IMG/VR virus record: IMGVR_UViG_3300006852_000002
Location: 1-57,950 of that record
Reading direction: 5' to 3' (one strand)
DNA: 57,950 nucleotides
Source of the DNA: a virus
The position numbers and the translations under genes were made by a program. Shown in pieces: positions 1 to 7,108 of the stretch; position 1 is the first letter of the stretch; the number at the start of each line of letters is the position of its first letter. The notes under the pieces are model-generated. The model did not search any database, was not told where the DNA came from, and saw only the letters and a list, made by a program, of their open reading frames with translations.

Positions 1-50
1 GCATGGGTATTTGCAAGGTTTGGAGCTTATGTGCTCTACAAAGAAGTTCC
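1..50. repeat. Terminal direct repeat (copy 1)
   Basis: Identical to 57901-57950. A gene starting at 57718 continues in frame across the junction and stops at 138, so the 50 bp are most simply an overlap left by assembling a circular or circularly permuted molecule. True short terminal repeats of a virion are less likely because the repeat lies inside a coding sequence. Confidence 0.95.
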
Positions 51-138
51 TAAGGGTGAGAAGTTCGTAACCTATAAGATCCGCCCTGTAACTATCGAGG
101 AGTCAATACTTTATGAAGTCATCAGTAAGAGAAATTAG
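1..138 (+). CDS. Hypothetical protein, 3' part of a gene crossing the window junction
   Basis: Position 1 is the first base of a codon of the gene begun at 57718. It reads AWVFARFGAYVLYKEVPKGE and onward to a TAG at 136-138. The last 26 bases overlap the start of the RecA-like gene. No function recognised. The join assumes circularity, which the 50-bp overlap supports. Confidence 0.8.
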   Translation, partial: AWVFARFGAYVLYKEVPKGEKFVTYKIRPVTIEESILYEVISKRN

Positions 139-1015
139 AAGGATTCAGGTTCCCCTCTACACCTTTAACTTAGCGATTGGGGGTGGATTGCCGGTCAAGA
201 CCCGAGTAGAAATTAGCGGGCCGAGCTATTCTGGGAAGTCCACTCTTTCTTACTATCTGGCTGGAATAGTCGCTAAGCCTAAGAATACAATCGCCCTATG
301 TGACTTTGAAACAGATGACGATGAATATCCGCAAATGGTTGCTCATCGAGCTGGATGGAATGGAAAGCTCTGGGTCGCGCCGACTGTTACCGAAAAGGGC
401 GATCCCATGAGTAACGAAGAAATGTTAGACGCTACTGCAGATATTTATCTGGCTGATGAATCAGTGACGGCTCTCATTCTTGACGCAGTGGGGGCAATCT
501 TTACCGTAGCCGAGGACGAAGGCTCCGTGGCTGATGCGTCTATGGGAAAGCGGGCCAGCGTTGTCAAACGATTTGTTGGCAAGCTCAACGTTCGCAGCAA
601 GTGGAAGAAGCAGGACAGCGTAGCTTTCTTAATCAATCATGTTCACGATTTGCTAGGCAAACAAGGAAGCGTGACCAGTGGCGGTAAAGCCATGGAGTAC
701 AATCCAGCTATTCGCATTCGGCTCTGGGCAGAAAAGAAAGATGAATACTGGACGTTGAAGGGTACAGTGTTTAAACGACGTTACATCAAAGATCGTACAT
801 TGCCGTCAACGTTTGAAGTCATCAGCATTCCCGGCCTTGGTATTCATCCAGGAATGACGGCAGTGAACGATTGTATTCTGATGGGATTAGCGAAGCAAGC
901 TCATGTTGTATCCTTAAAAGGAAAGTCATACGGATTTATGTCGAAGATGGCTGATCGAATTGATGATCCGAAATTCTTTCAGCCGTTCTATGATGCGATA
1001 AAGAAAGGAAATTGA
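113..1015 (+). CDS. RecA/UvsX-like recombinase
   Basis: A 300-residue RecA-fold ATPase expected to form filaments on single-stranded DNA and drive strand exchange in recombination-dependent replication and repair. A Walker A motif (GPSYSGKST) lies near residue 40, and a Walker B-like strand (ALILDAVGA) near residue 120. The RecA-type segment INHVHDLL followed by TSGGKAMEYNPAIRIRLW near residues 180-210 corresponds to the L2/C-terminal core region. The protein is shorter than bacterial RecA and closer in size to phage UvsX-like proteins. The start has GAGGAG upstream and overlaps the preceding gene. It heads a recombination and modification cluster with the Cas4-like nuclease, the Hjc-like resolvase and two methyltransferases. 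Confidence 0.88.
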   Translation: MKSSVREIRRIQVPLYTFNLAIGGGLPVKTRVEISGPSYSGKSTLSYYLAGIVAKPKNTIALCDFETDDDEYPQMVAHRAGWNGKLWVAPTVTEKGDPMSNEEMLDATADIYLADESVTALILDAVGAIFTVAEDEGSVADASMGKRASVVKRFVGKLNVRSKWKKQDSVAFLINHVHDLLGKQGSVTSGGKAMEYNPAIRIRLWAEKKDEYWTLKGTVFKRRYIKDRTLPSTFEVISIPGLGIHPGMTAVNDCILMGLAKQAHVVSLKGKSYGFMSKMADRIDDPKFFQPFYDAIKKGN

Positions 1016-1016
1016 A

Positions 1017-1250
1017 ATGTCGGCCTCTACTAGAAAAATCAATGTAAGCGTTACTGATTCAACTATGGGTTCGGTAACTATTAACGTAAAAAAGACAAAT
1101 GGAAACTTTGATTCTGGTTATGTGCAGATAGCGGGAAGAGAAGGAAAACCAGCTCAATTCATCTCTTTTAGTCGCAATGAGGATCTATTAGAATTCCTAC
1201 AGTGCGTAAAAGAGTTTGAACAGGAACTTAATAAAGGGAAAGGAAATTAA
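1017..1250 (+). CDS. Small hypothetical protein
   Basis: 77 residues starting one base after the recombinase stop codon region, so co-translated with it. The sequence is mostly predicted beta strand (KINVSVTDSTMGSVTINVKK), ending in a short acidic/basic helix. No family recognised. It could be a recombinase accessory protein by position only. Confidence 0.75.
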   Translation: MSASTRKINVSVTDSTMGSVTINVKKTNGNFDSGYVQIAGREGKPAQFISFSRNEDLLEFLQCVKEFEQELNKGKGN

Positions 1251-1251
1251 A

Positions 1252-1461
1252 GTGAAGGCCATACAGAATAATCCTTGGGGAACTCTTGCGTGGATCTTGG
1301 TAATTTCGCTTATGGCTAAAGCGATTAGCGAAATTGGATCGGTTTTGAAAGAAGTTGAATTTACCGAGTGGAGTGCGGTTCGGGTAATGCTAGTTGTATT
1401 AATTCTTGTGGGGATTGGATACATGGCCGGGCGAGAAGATGGAAAGGAGACACCGAAATGA
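1252..1461 (+). CDS. Small two-helix membrane protein
   Basis: 69 residues from a GTG start with AGGAAA upstream; an in-frame ATG exists at 1216 but would overlap the previous gene and has a poorer ribosome site. Two hydrophobic segments (about residues 10-25 and 42-58) are joined by a charged loop, with a charged C-terminus (GREDGKETPK). No function recognised. Confidence 0.7.
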   Translation: MKAIQNNPWGTLAWILVISLMAKAISEIGSVLKEVEFTEWSAVRVMLVVLILVGIGYMAGREDGKETPK

Positions 1462-1823
1462 AAGACGATTATTATCTTATCTCTAAGGAAGATTTAGATG
1501 CCCGAAAAGCCGTAAGTCGTGGATCTATTCGTATCAGAGATGAACGACTCAGACAGCTTGAGGTAGAGGGTTGGACACCGAAACATGATGATCAATGGGC
1601 GGGCGGACAGTTAGCCGTAGCTGCTTTGGCTTATCTGCAGCACTATGTTTTTGGAATTTTGGACGACAAAACTCCAAAGTGGTGGCCCATAGGATGGAAT
1701 GTATTCTGGTTTAAGCCTACTACAGCTATTCGTAATCTTGAAAAGGCTGGAGCGCTGATTGCCGCTGAAATTGATCGATTACTGAGATTGGAAGATAAGA
1801 ATGAAGTCAAAGAAAAAACCTAG
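1458..1823 (+). CDS. Conserved phage protein of unknown function (WP-W-WFKP type)
   Basis: 121 residues. The start ATG follows GAAAGGAG with good spacing, and the frame overlaps the previous stop by four bases. The block DDQWAGGQLAVAALAYLQHY followed by WPIGWNVFWFKP and NLEKAGALIAAEIDRLLR is a pattern I recognise from many small phage proteins of unknown function. The C-terminal part is an amphipathic helix. No enzymatic motif seen. Confidence 0.8.
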   Translation: MKDDYYLISKEDLDARKAVSRGSIRIRDERLRQLEVEGWTPKHDDQWAGGQLAVAALAYLQHYVFGILDDKTPKWWPIGWNVFWFKPTTAIRNLEKAGALIAAEIDRLLRLEDKNEVKEKT

Positions 1824-2016
1824 TCTGTGTGGAGAATCAGCTCCGCCAAGTAAGCGATTTCCGAACTGCGTAAACAAGTGTGCAATGATCGAAGGCCACA
1901 CGACTCCACATCGTTGCTTTTGCGGTCAGAGCTGGCCGAATCGAAAGAGAAAACTTAATGCCAAAGAAAGACGCAATCTACCTAAGTCCCACATCCATTC
2001 AAGCGTGGTTCGATAA
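1801..2016 (+). CDS. Small Cys/His-rich basic protein, possible zinc binder
   Basis: 71 residues overlapping both the upstream gene (23 nt) and the downstream nuclease gene (59 nt). Cysteines and histidines at C-x13-C-x3-C, GHTTPHRCFCG give a plausible zinc site, followed by a Lys/Arg-rich tail. The ribosome site is weak, so expression is less certain than for neighbours, but the spaced Cys/His pattern argues against a chance frame. Confidence 0.55.
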   Translation: MKSKKKPSLCGESAPPSKRFPNCVNKCAMIEGHTTPHRCFCGQSWPNRKRKLNAKERRNLPKSHIHSSVVR

Positions 2017-2689
2017 TCAATGTCCGGCCCGCTGGAAGTTTGAGCGTGAGTGGACAGCCGTAAAACAGAATGCTTTCGCTGAGCGGGGCATTCTTGTTCA
2101 CTCAATGATGGAAGGTAAGGCCAAGAAAGTCACTGATAATCTAGCGGTAACCTTTTCAGAGAAGATGAAACATATCTCTGACTTAATCGGTATGGAAATT
2201 CTACATACCGAGATTCCACTAAAAGTAACGCTATTCGGTGGGCGAGTAATTATCCGAGAACGGATTGATGCCATCGCTAAGTTATTTGACGGTTCTACAG
2301 TCATTGTGGATTGGAAAACTAATTATTCATCTGGATGGAAAAATATTCCGCTCACGACAATCTACCCGCAAGAACATACCTTTCAGGGTGCAGCATACCT
2401 ACTTAGACCAGATGAACCCCCGAAGGGGATGAAGGAGTGGCCTACTTCGGTAATGTATATTGTCGCTCCGATCAAGGGAGCAGCTCAGGCCCACCGATAT
2501 AACAAGAACGAAGAGGATACCGAGAATTTAATGAAGGCTATTGAATACATTGCCTGTGGTCATGACTTGGGATACTTTCCTAAATCTCGCGGCAAGCAGT
2601 GTATTGAGTGTCCGTTTAATCTGATGTGCTACGATGCGCCGGACTGGAAGAAGCACTACAGGAAACGAACATTCAAAACTAAGAAATGA
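1958..2689 (+). CDS. Cas4/RecB-like PD-(D/E)XK exonuclease with Fe-S cysteines
   Basis: 243 residues. Family landmarks occur in order: LSPTSIQAWFDNQCPARW at the N-terminus with the first cysteine, GILVHSMMEG near residue 45 (the conserved His), VIVDWKTN near residue 115 (catalytic Asp and Lys) and FQGAAYLL near residue 140. The C-terminal CIECPFNLMC supplies three more cysteines. One upstream plus three clustered downstream cysteines is the iron-sulfur arrangement of Cas4/AddB-type nucleases. The likely role is end resection or processing of replication intermediates with the adjacent recombinase. No cas genes or CRISPR array are present, so this is a phage recombination nuclease rather than an adaptation protein. 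Confidence 0.85.
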   Translation: MPKKDAIYLSPTSIQAWFDNQCPARWKFEREWTAVKQNAFAERGILVHSMMEGKAKKVTDNLAVTFSEKMKHISDLIGMEILHTEIPLKVTLFGGRVIIRERIDAIAKLFDGSTVIVDWKTNYSSGWKNIPLTTIYPQEHTFQGAAYLLRPDEPPKGMKEWPTSVMYIVAPIKGAAQAHRYNKNEEDTENLMKAIEYIACGHDLGYFPKSRGKQCIECPFNLMCYDAPDWKKHYRKRTFKTKK

Positions 2690-2970
2690 CTCGGTATGCT
2701 ATCGGGCGTAGACTGGAATATCTTGTTCGCGATGAACTTATCGAACAGGGTTACTATGTCGTAAGGGCCGCCGGGTCGAAGGGAAAGATTGATCTGGTGG
2801 CTTGGAACGGATACCAGTTCATTCTGATTCAAGTCAAGAAGGGCAAGATAGCCACGAAAGACGAGATAGCGGCCCTTAAGAAACTAAAGAAGCCCAGGAA
2901 CGCTTCTATAGAGTTGTGGCAGAGAGTGAATAATAAATGGGACGTAAAGATAATCCAAAAAGAAAGATAG
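2686..2970 (+). CDS. Hjc-like Holliday junction resolvase / PD-(D/E)XK nuclease
   Basis: 94 residues. GRRLEYLVRDELIEQGYYVVRAAGSKGKIDLVAW followed by FILIQVKKGK shows the N-terminal Glu helix, the GxxDLVA strand with catalytic Asp and the IQVKK strand with catalytic residues of small archaeal-type Hjc resolvases. The start overlaps the preceding stop (ATGA). It is expected to cut four-way junctions before packaging. It is shorter than typical Hjc by some tens of residues, so a general VRR-type nuclease remains possible. Confidence 0.8.
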   Translation: MTRYAIGRRLEYLVRDELIEQGYYVVRAAGSKGKIDLVAWNGYQFILIQVKKGKIATKDEIAALKKLKKPRNASIELWQRVNNKWDVKIIQKER

Positions 2971-3500
2971 AGATAATCGTCGGAGATTCAGCAAAGATAC
3001 TAAAGTCCATACAAAGTGGTAGTATTGATTTAGTATTAACTGATCCGCCTTATGATTTCCCCAAGGATTTACAGAATCAGTATCAATCAGAATTTAAGCG
3101 GATATGCAAGGGGGCTATTATAGTATTCTGTCCGCCCGAGAATCAATGGAGCGACAATCCAGATCAATATTTATTCTGGGAAAAGCCCATCTCAACTAAA
3201 AATACTACGCGCCGCTATTCCAGATTTATAGAAATGATTCTAATCTGGAACGGTAAAACATGGAACGCTGACAGGCACTGGAGTCAGTATACTAATGTAT
3301 TTAAAGATTTAGTGGATGAAACTAGCCTTCATCCATTTCGTAAACCTCCATCGATGATTAGGCGACTCTTACTTAATCATAGCAACCCCGGCAACCTGAT
3401 TCTCGATCCATTCGCTGGATCGGGAGTTGTAGGAGAGGTGTGCGAGGCCGTCGGCAGAAGGTACACGCTAATTGATAAGGTAATTCAGAAAGAGAGGTAA
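2937..3500 (+). CDS. DNA N4/N6 methyltransferase (DPPY type)
   Basis: 187 residues. Motif IV LVLTDPPYDFP lies near residue 35 and motif I LILDPFAGSGVVGEVCEAVGRRYTLID near residue 155, so the catalytic motif precedes the SAM-binding motif, as in beta-class enzymes. It methylates adenine N6 or cytosine N4; the target is unknown. It overlaps the resolvase by 34 nt and is followed at once by a second methyltransferase. No cognate restriction enzyme is visible, so protection of phage DNA is the likely purpose. Confidence 0.88.
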   Translation: MGRKDNPKRKIEIIVGDSAKILKSIQSGSIDLVLTDPPYDFPKDLQNQYQSEFKRICKGAIIVFCPPENQWSDNPDQYLFWEKPISTKNTTRRYSRFIEMILIWNGKTWNADRHWSQYTNVFKDLVDETSLHPFRKPPSMIRRLLLNHSNPGNLILDPFAGSGVVGEVCEAVGRRYTLIDKVIQKER

Positions 3501-3501
3501 T

Positions 3502-4113
3502 GTGGCGATTATTACGACTGACAAACAGATGAAACCGCGAGCAGCTCACGATCATTATCGAACTGATCCAAGACTGGTCAGGGCATCTTTAGATTTACTT
3601 CCACCGATTGCGAGACTGAAGTTCATTCACGATCCCGGAGCAGGAACTGGAGTATGGGGGAGTGCTGCAAGACTTATGTATCCCAAATCTATAATCGTGG
3701 GAATTGATCCGTACTTCAACAAGCCGAAAGATAAGTCATACAGTCATTGGATAAAAGATGACTACGAAAAGTTCGTTAGCTTTCCTGGTCATTTCGGACG
3801 ACCCGATTCGCTGCCTTCTCTAGTTATGGGAAATCCGCCATTTTCCTTAGCGGAGGAATTTATACGTTGCGGATTGTCGATGCTTGCAGATGGAGGCTAT
3901 TTATTATTTCTTCTGCGGCTTGCGTTTCTGGAAACTAAGAAGCGTGGAGATGGATTGTGGAAGGAATTCAAACCTCAATCGGTTCATGTGCTTAAACAAC
4001 GACCCTCGTTCTACGCTAACGGCAGCACCGATGACACAGCTTACGCTATTTACATCTGGAAGAAAAATCAACACCCAGATTGTCCAAAACTTTACTGGTT
4101 AGATTGGAGATAA
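3502..4113 (+). CDS. DNA methyltransferase (NPPF type)
   Basis: 203 residues from a GTG start with AGAGAGGTAAT upstream. Motif I HDPGAGTGVWGSAA lies near residue 45 and motif IV LVMGNPPFSLAEEFI near residue 110. The order, SAM site before NPPF, differs from the gene before it, so the two are not recent duplicates. Phage adenine N6-methyltransferases of this layout are common. The N-terminal AAHDHYRTDPRLV resembles the start of Dam-like phage enzymes that recognise their own DNA. Confidence 0.83.
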   Translation: MAIITTDKQMKPRAAHDHYRTDPRLVRASLDLLPPIARLKFIHDPGAGTGVWGSAARLMYPKSIIVGIDPYFNKPKDKSYSHWIKDDYEKFVSFPGHFGRPDSLPSLVMGNPPFSLAEEFIRCGLSMLADGGYLLFLLRLAFLETKKRGDGLWKEFKPQSVHVLKQRPSFYANGSTDDTAYAIYIWKKNQHPDCPKLYWLDWR

Positions 4114-4115
4114 AA

Positions 4116-4361
4116 ATGAAGTTAGTAATTCCGCAATTAGGTGACGTTATTGTATTGAGCGCCCCGTGGACGGTTAACGGGGAAACTATTCCAACAGGCG
4201 TTCACTTAAAGATCAAGAGGTATAAAATACTGCGTAGCTGGCGATCTAAAATAGTTAGATTTGATGTCTGCGCCGGGCCGAGAGACTTGAAAAGAAAAAC
4301 AATTATCGCTGAATTGAAAGACGTAAACAACATCGAATATTGTAATATCTTTCCGAGGTAA
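4116..4361 (+). CDS. Small hypothetical protein
   Basis: 81 residues; ATG at 4116 follows GGAGATAAAA directly after the methyltransferase. Predicted mostly beta (GDVIVLSAPWTVNGETIPTG), suggesting a small barrel. Family not recognised. Confidence 0.7.
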   Translation: MKLVIPQLGDVIVLSAPWTVNGETIPTGVHLKIKRYKILRSWRSKIVRFDVCAGPRDLKRKTIIAELKDVNNIEYCNIFPR

Positions 4362-4368
4362 CGCAAAG

Positions 4369-4956
4369 ATGAAAAATTTAATTTTACTGTTAACGCTATT
4401 GCTAGTCAGCTGTAGTCGGAATATCGAACGAACCATTATTGTCACGCCGCCGCATCCAAACACGGCTAGGCCAACGATAACTTCGTCCCCTACGGCAACT
4501 TCAGAATCTTCGACAACATCTCTTCCGACGGCGACAATCAATCCAACTCAACCGCAGGCAATTGTAATCCAGTTACCTGCAGTGATTTACGTATTACCTA
4601 ATCCAGTTTGGACGGCAACGGCTGTACCGCCTCCGGCAAGTAATTCTGGCTACTTGTGGTGGGTTAATGATTACACGCCGTTACGAGAAGGCGAGATACG
4701 AGTTAACGTACCTTCGGTAGTTATTATCGGGCACCAACATCAGAATGGCCCTAACTCGCAATGGGGGCCGGATAACGAATTAGATAAATGGATTGCGAAT
4801 GGAGAAGCCTGTAAAACACCCACACCCGTTTCTTACATCTTGCGATTAGATACTGACCGTCCGAATTGGGCGACGGGCGTTGAAGTTACCAGCGGGCCGT
4901 GTAAAGGATTCGTGGGATGGGTTTATCCAATGTCAACTCACAGTAATCTGCCATGA
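4369..4956 (+). CDS. Phage-encoded lipoprotein with Thr/Pro/Ser-rich stalk
   Basis: 195 residues. MKNLILLLTLLLVSC is a lipoprotein signal peptide with a lipobox ending in Cys15. Residues about 25-70 are a low-complexity stalk rich in T, P and S, followed by a folded C-terminal domain with one possible disulfide pair (EACKTP and SGPCKG). The mature protein should be anchored on the outside of the host membrane. Phage lipoproteins often block superinfection, so that is a reasonable inference, not shown here. Stalks of this composition are common in Chloroflexota surface lipoproteins, which is a weak host clue. It sits at the end of the rightward unit. Confidence 0.85.
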   Translation: MKNLILLLTLLLVSCSRNIERTIIVTPPHPNTARPTITSSPTATSESSTTSLPTATINPTQPQAIVIQLPAVIYVLPNPVWTATAVPPPASNSGYLWWVNDYTPLREGEIRVNVPSVVIIGHQHQNGPNSQWGPDNELDKWIANGEACKTPTPVSYILRLDTDRPNWATGVEVTSGPCKGFVGWVYPMSTHSNLP

Positions 4957-5201
4957 TGAAAATAGACGCTAGTATCTCAATTACTATTACAAACCTACTA
5001 GCTGAAGTTGAAAGTAGTTTTGGCATTAAATTCGACAATCCCGCCTTAATTGTTCCAGATAGTAAAACGGACTGGTGGCCGAGTATAATAAAAATAGGCG
5101 ACGTGGAAATTCCAGTTATACTTAGGGGAGAGTTTCCAGGAGATCCGCTATTTGAATCGGCATCAGAAGATGAAGTGCATTTAGTAAATTTATTGAAGTA
5201 A
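4953..5201 (+). CDS. Small acidic hypothetical protein
   Basis: 82 residues overlapping the lipoprotein stop (ATGATGA). A second ATG three bases later is an equal candidate start. No motif recognised; the C-terminal third is acidic. Confidence 0.65.
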   Translation: MMKIDASISITITNLLAEVESSFGIKFDNPALIVPDSKTDWWPSIIKIGDVEIPVILRGEFPGDPLFESASEDEVHLVNLLK

Positions 5202-5232
5202 CGCTAAAGGGGACTTAGGCGAGAGAGCGAAC

Positions 5233-5397
5233 ATGATTCCACTTTTGAAAGCTTTGTTGGGGGTGATTATGAAATGTGTTCCGGTAATTAGAAAGGAATC
5301 GAAAGAAGCGGGGCACCATTTCCAAAAAGCGGGGGAGCACGTAGACTCCGCAATTACGATTTTAGAGAGGCAACATAACAAGATCAAAAAGAAGTAG
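5233..5397 (+). CDS. Short hypothetical protein, last gene of the rightward unit
   Basis: 54 residues, MIPLLKALLGVIMKCVPVI then a Lys/His/Glu-rich helix ending in KIKKK. The hydrophobic start followed by an amphipathic charged tail could be a membrane-associated peptide. GAGAGAG precedes the ATG. It is followed by three stem-loops of the convergent terminator zone. Moderate support only. Confidence 0.5.
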   Translation: MIPLLKALLGVIMKCVPVIRKESKEAGHHFQKAGEHVDSAITILERQHNKIKKK

Positions 5398-5410
5398 ATT
5401 TGACTAAAGA

Positions 5411-5448
5411 CACGTATTAGAATATAATACGTGCTGGAGTAGGACTCC
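5411..5448. terminator. Two stem-loops at the end of the rightward unit
   Basis: CACGTATTA (5411-5419) pairs perfectly with TAATACGTG (5425-5433) across a 5-nt loop. Directly after, GGAGT (5436-5440) pairs with ACTCC (5444-5448). Neither has a long T run, so they probably assist the following bidirectional terminator or block 3' exonucleases. Confidence 0.55.
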
Positions 5449-5453
5449 TTCGT

Positions 5454-5496
5454 AAAAAATCCCCTAACTCACCTGCCTGAGCTGGGGGATTTTTTT
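5454..5496. terminator. Bidirectional intrinsic terminator between convergent units
   Basis: AAAAAATCCCC (5454-5464) pairs with GGGGATTTTTT (5485-5495). An inner CTCA/TGAG helix lies in the loop. A-tract and T-tract flanks make it work on both strands, ending the rightward unit and the leftward unit that stops at 5500. Confidence 0.92.
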
Positions 5497-5499
5497 GTA

Positions 5500-6078
5500 T
5501 TAAGCTAAATACGCTATCTTGGGTTTGGGGTCGTTACGAATTATTTTCCAGTATACTTCTTCGGTCATTCTCACATCGGCGGCACAATGCTCAACCAGTT
5601 GACGCATAGCTTCAATGCCCGCTGGAAAGTTCGCTTCCCAGATAATGTCCCAGTGAACTCGGGGATATATTTTAGTTTTTTCTTGGGGGATACCAAAAAA
5701 ATCAGCGAGGTGATCCAGAGCAACAGTGGGTTTACCGATTACATTTAGAGTGGTGCGAAATCCACACCGCTTAGCGCCTAACATCGTATCGTATACTAAG
5801 GGCGGTTTAGGGCGTTTCATGTTCAGAAGCATGGCCCTAGATTTTAAATACGGCCAATCAAATCGCTCTCCATTGTGCATTACAATCAAATCATATTTCT
5901 CAACTTCGTCAAATATTGATTGAAGTAACTTATCTTCGTGCCCTGGGCGACTCTCCATCGGATTCCAAACTAGCATTTTAACCGCTCCGCCCATGGGTTT
6001 AATTCCTGCCATTAGTACCACTCCATCCCCTACCGCTCTAAGACTCGTCGTCTCAATATCGAGCGTAGCTATTTGCAT
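5500..6078 (-). CDS. DnaQ-like DEDD 3'-5' exonuclease
   Basis: 192 residues of the RNase H-fold exonuclease superfamily. Exo I is MQIATLDIETTSL (Asp and Glu at residues 7 and 9). Exo II is LIVMHNGERFDWPYL near residue 70. Exo III is the C-terminal HCAADVRMTEEVYW with its Asp. It degrades single-stranded DNA or RNA from 3' ends. It is the last gene of the leftward unit, away from the polymerase, which has its own exonuclease domain. A role in clearing host nucleic acid or processing ends is therefore possible. Confidence 0.82.
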   Translation of the reverse strand: MQIATLDIETTSLRAVGDGVVLMAGIKPMGGAVKMLVWNPMESRPGHEDKLLQSIFDEVEKYDLIVMHNGERFDWPYLKSRAMLLNMKRPKPPLVYDTMLGAKRCGFRTTLNVIGKPTVALDHLADFFGIPQEKTKIYPRVHWDIIWEANFPAGIEAMRQLVEHCAADVRMTEEVYWKIIRNDPKPKIAYLA

Positions 6079-6090
6079 TTAAAGACTCCT

Positions 6091-6429
6091 TTATTTGTTA
6101 CGGCTTTCCATCTGCTGCCGTTGAAGTTCTACAATAGTTTTTGCCATATCGGGATCTTTGGCAAGTAAGGCCGCGTTAAGAATTGAAATCATGCCTCCAT
6201 GAAATTTTAGCTCCTCGGCAAATCTACCTAATGCCGTAATATACTGTTCCCGCTGTGAGGTGAGAAAGGCTCGCCACTCTTCATCCCGTTTTTGGTTGGC
6301 CGCTGCTGCTAACACGTCGCGATTTTGATTAGAAAGATCGCTACGTTTGTTTATCTCTAGAACGAACCACATGAACGCTACTACCAGCGGTATTTGAATG
6401 GCAAGACTAACCCACATTTGTTCGGTCAC
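6091..6429 (-). CDS. Single-pass membrane protein with coiled tail, lysis candidate
   Basis: 112 residues. A transmembrane segment at about residues 7-25 (WVSLAIQIPLVVAFMWFVLEI) is followed by a long charged helical domain. The one-membrane-helix plus periplasmic or cytoplasmic coiled-coil layout resembles inner-membrane spanins or holin accessory proteins, but no family is certain. Its start overlaps the upstream gene by four bases, so the two are coupled. Confidence 0.65.
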   Translation of the reverse strand: MTEQMWVSLAIQIPLVVAFMWFVLEINKRSDLSNQNRDVLAAAANQKRDEEWRAFLTSQREQYITALGRFAEELKFHGGMISILNAALLAKDPDMAKTIVELQRQQMESRNK

Positions 6430-6710
6430 GGCGTAACCCCCTTAGCAATTTCCGCCTTCTCTCTTTCTAAGATAAGTTGTTTCTTTAACTCGTCAACCTC
6501 CGCGAGAAGCTTGGTTAAGGTTGAGTTTGTAAGACGATGAACTTCGTCAATTTTAATCAAAGCGGCGATGATAGGAGCAGCAAAAGCAAATAGAGTTAAC
6601 GCCAGAGCTACCCTATCGTTACTGCCGAACAACATCAGCACCGTAGCGGCTATAATACAGACAATAGTTATGACGGCAATAATGACAGTTGATACAGAAA
6701 AATTTTTCAT
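6426..6710 (-). CDS. Two-helix membrane protein, holin candidate
   Basis: 94 residues with hydrophobic segments at about residues 7-28 and 35-52, a tight loop between them and a charged coiled-coil C-terminus (EVDELKKQLILEREKAEIAKG). Class II holins look like this in size and topology. It overlaps both neighbours by four bases. No lysin lies next to it; the lysin is at 31.7 kb, so the role is inferred only. Confidence 0.6.
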   Translation of the reverse strand: MKNFSVSTVIIAVITIVCIIAATVLMLFGSNDRVALALTLFAFAAPIIAALIKIDEVHRLTNSTLTKLLAEVDELKKQLILEREKAEIAKGVTP

Positions 6711-7048
6711 GAGTCATCCTCTTCAAAGGAGGTAGAAATTCTAAGTCCTAAACTTTCTTTAAGGTCTACGATAAACTGCATAAGCAGCGGCGACATTCCC
6801 ATGACCTTAAAATCGGGATTTACAATTCTAGCTTCAATGGCTTCGATAGTTTTATTTGACAGTGAAATTGTATGCTCTTTATTCTCATCCAAGTCAACAA
6901 CTTCCGCTGCTAGTTTTTGCCAGCGAACTTGATCTTTAAGGGAAATTCCGCGTTCCCCTGTCCACGAAATGATAAACCACATCCACTCTTTGTCGTGAGT
7001 GTCCGGCCGATCTCTGAATTTACGAATTTTCAAAGTAAGTGTTTTCAT
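6707..7048 (-). CDS. Hypothetical protein with a probable leaderless transcript
   Basis: 113 residues, mixed alpha/beta, no family recognised. The N-terminal half (MKTLTLKIRKFRDRPD, EWMWFIISW) is strand-rich and the C-terminal part acidic. The ATG lies exactly where a transcript from the TATAAT box at 7055-7060 would begin, with no Shine-Dalgarno, suggesting leaderless translation. It heads a small unit with the two membrane proteins and the exonuclease. Confidence 0.65.
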   Translation of the reverse strand: MKTLTLKIRKFRDRPDTHDKEWMWFIISWTGERGISLKDQVRWQKLAAEVVDLDENKEHTISLSNKTIEAIEARIVNPDFKVMGMSPLLMQFIVDLKESLGLRISTSFEEDDS

Positions 7049-7054
7049 AATCTA

Positions 7055-7084
7055 ATTATACTCTAGTACGTTAGAACAATCCAA
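7055..7084 (-). promoter_or_regulatory. Sigma70-like promoter for the 7048-5500 genes
   Basis: On the minus strand TTGGAT, an 18-base spacer and a perfect TATAAT (+ positions 7060-7055). The predicted start, seven bases downstream, coincides with the A of the ATG at 7048. Confidence 0.6.
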
Positions 7085-7108
7085 CGGCCCGCAGCCTTGA
7101 AAACAAGC

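Noticed and set aside
1958-2689. CRISPR adaptation Cas4
   Set aside because: No cas1, cas2 or repeat array anywhere in the window; the context is phage recombination.
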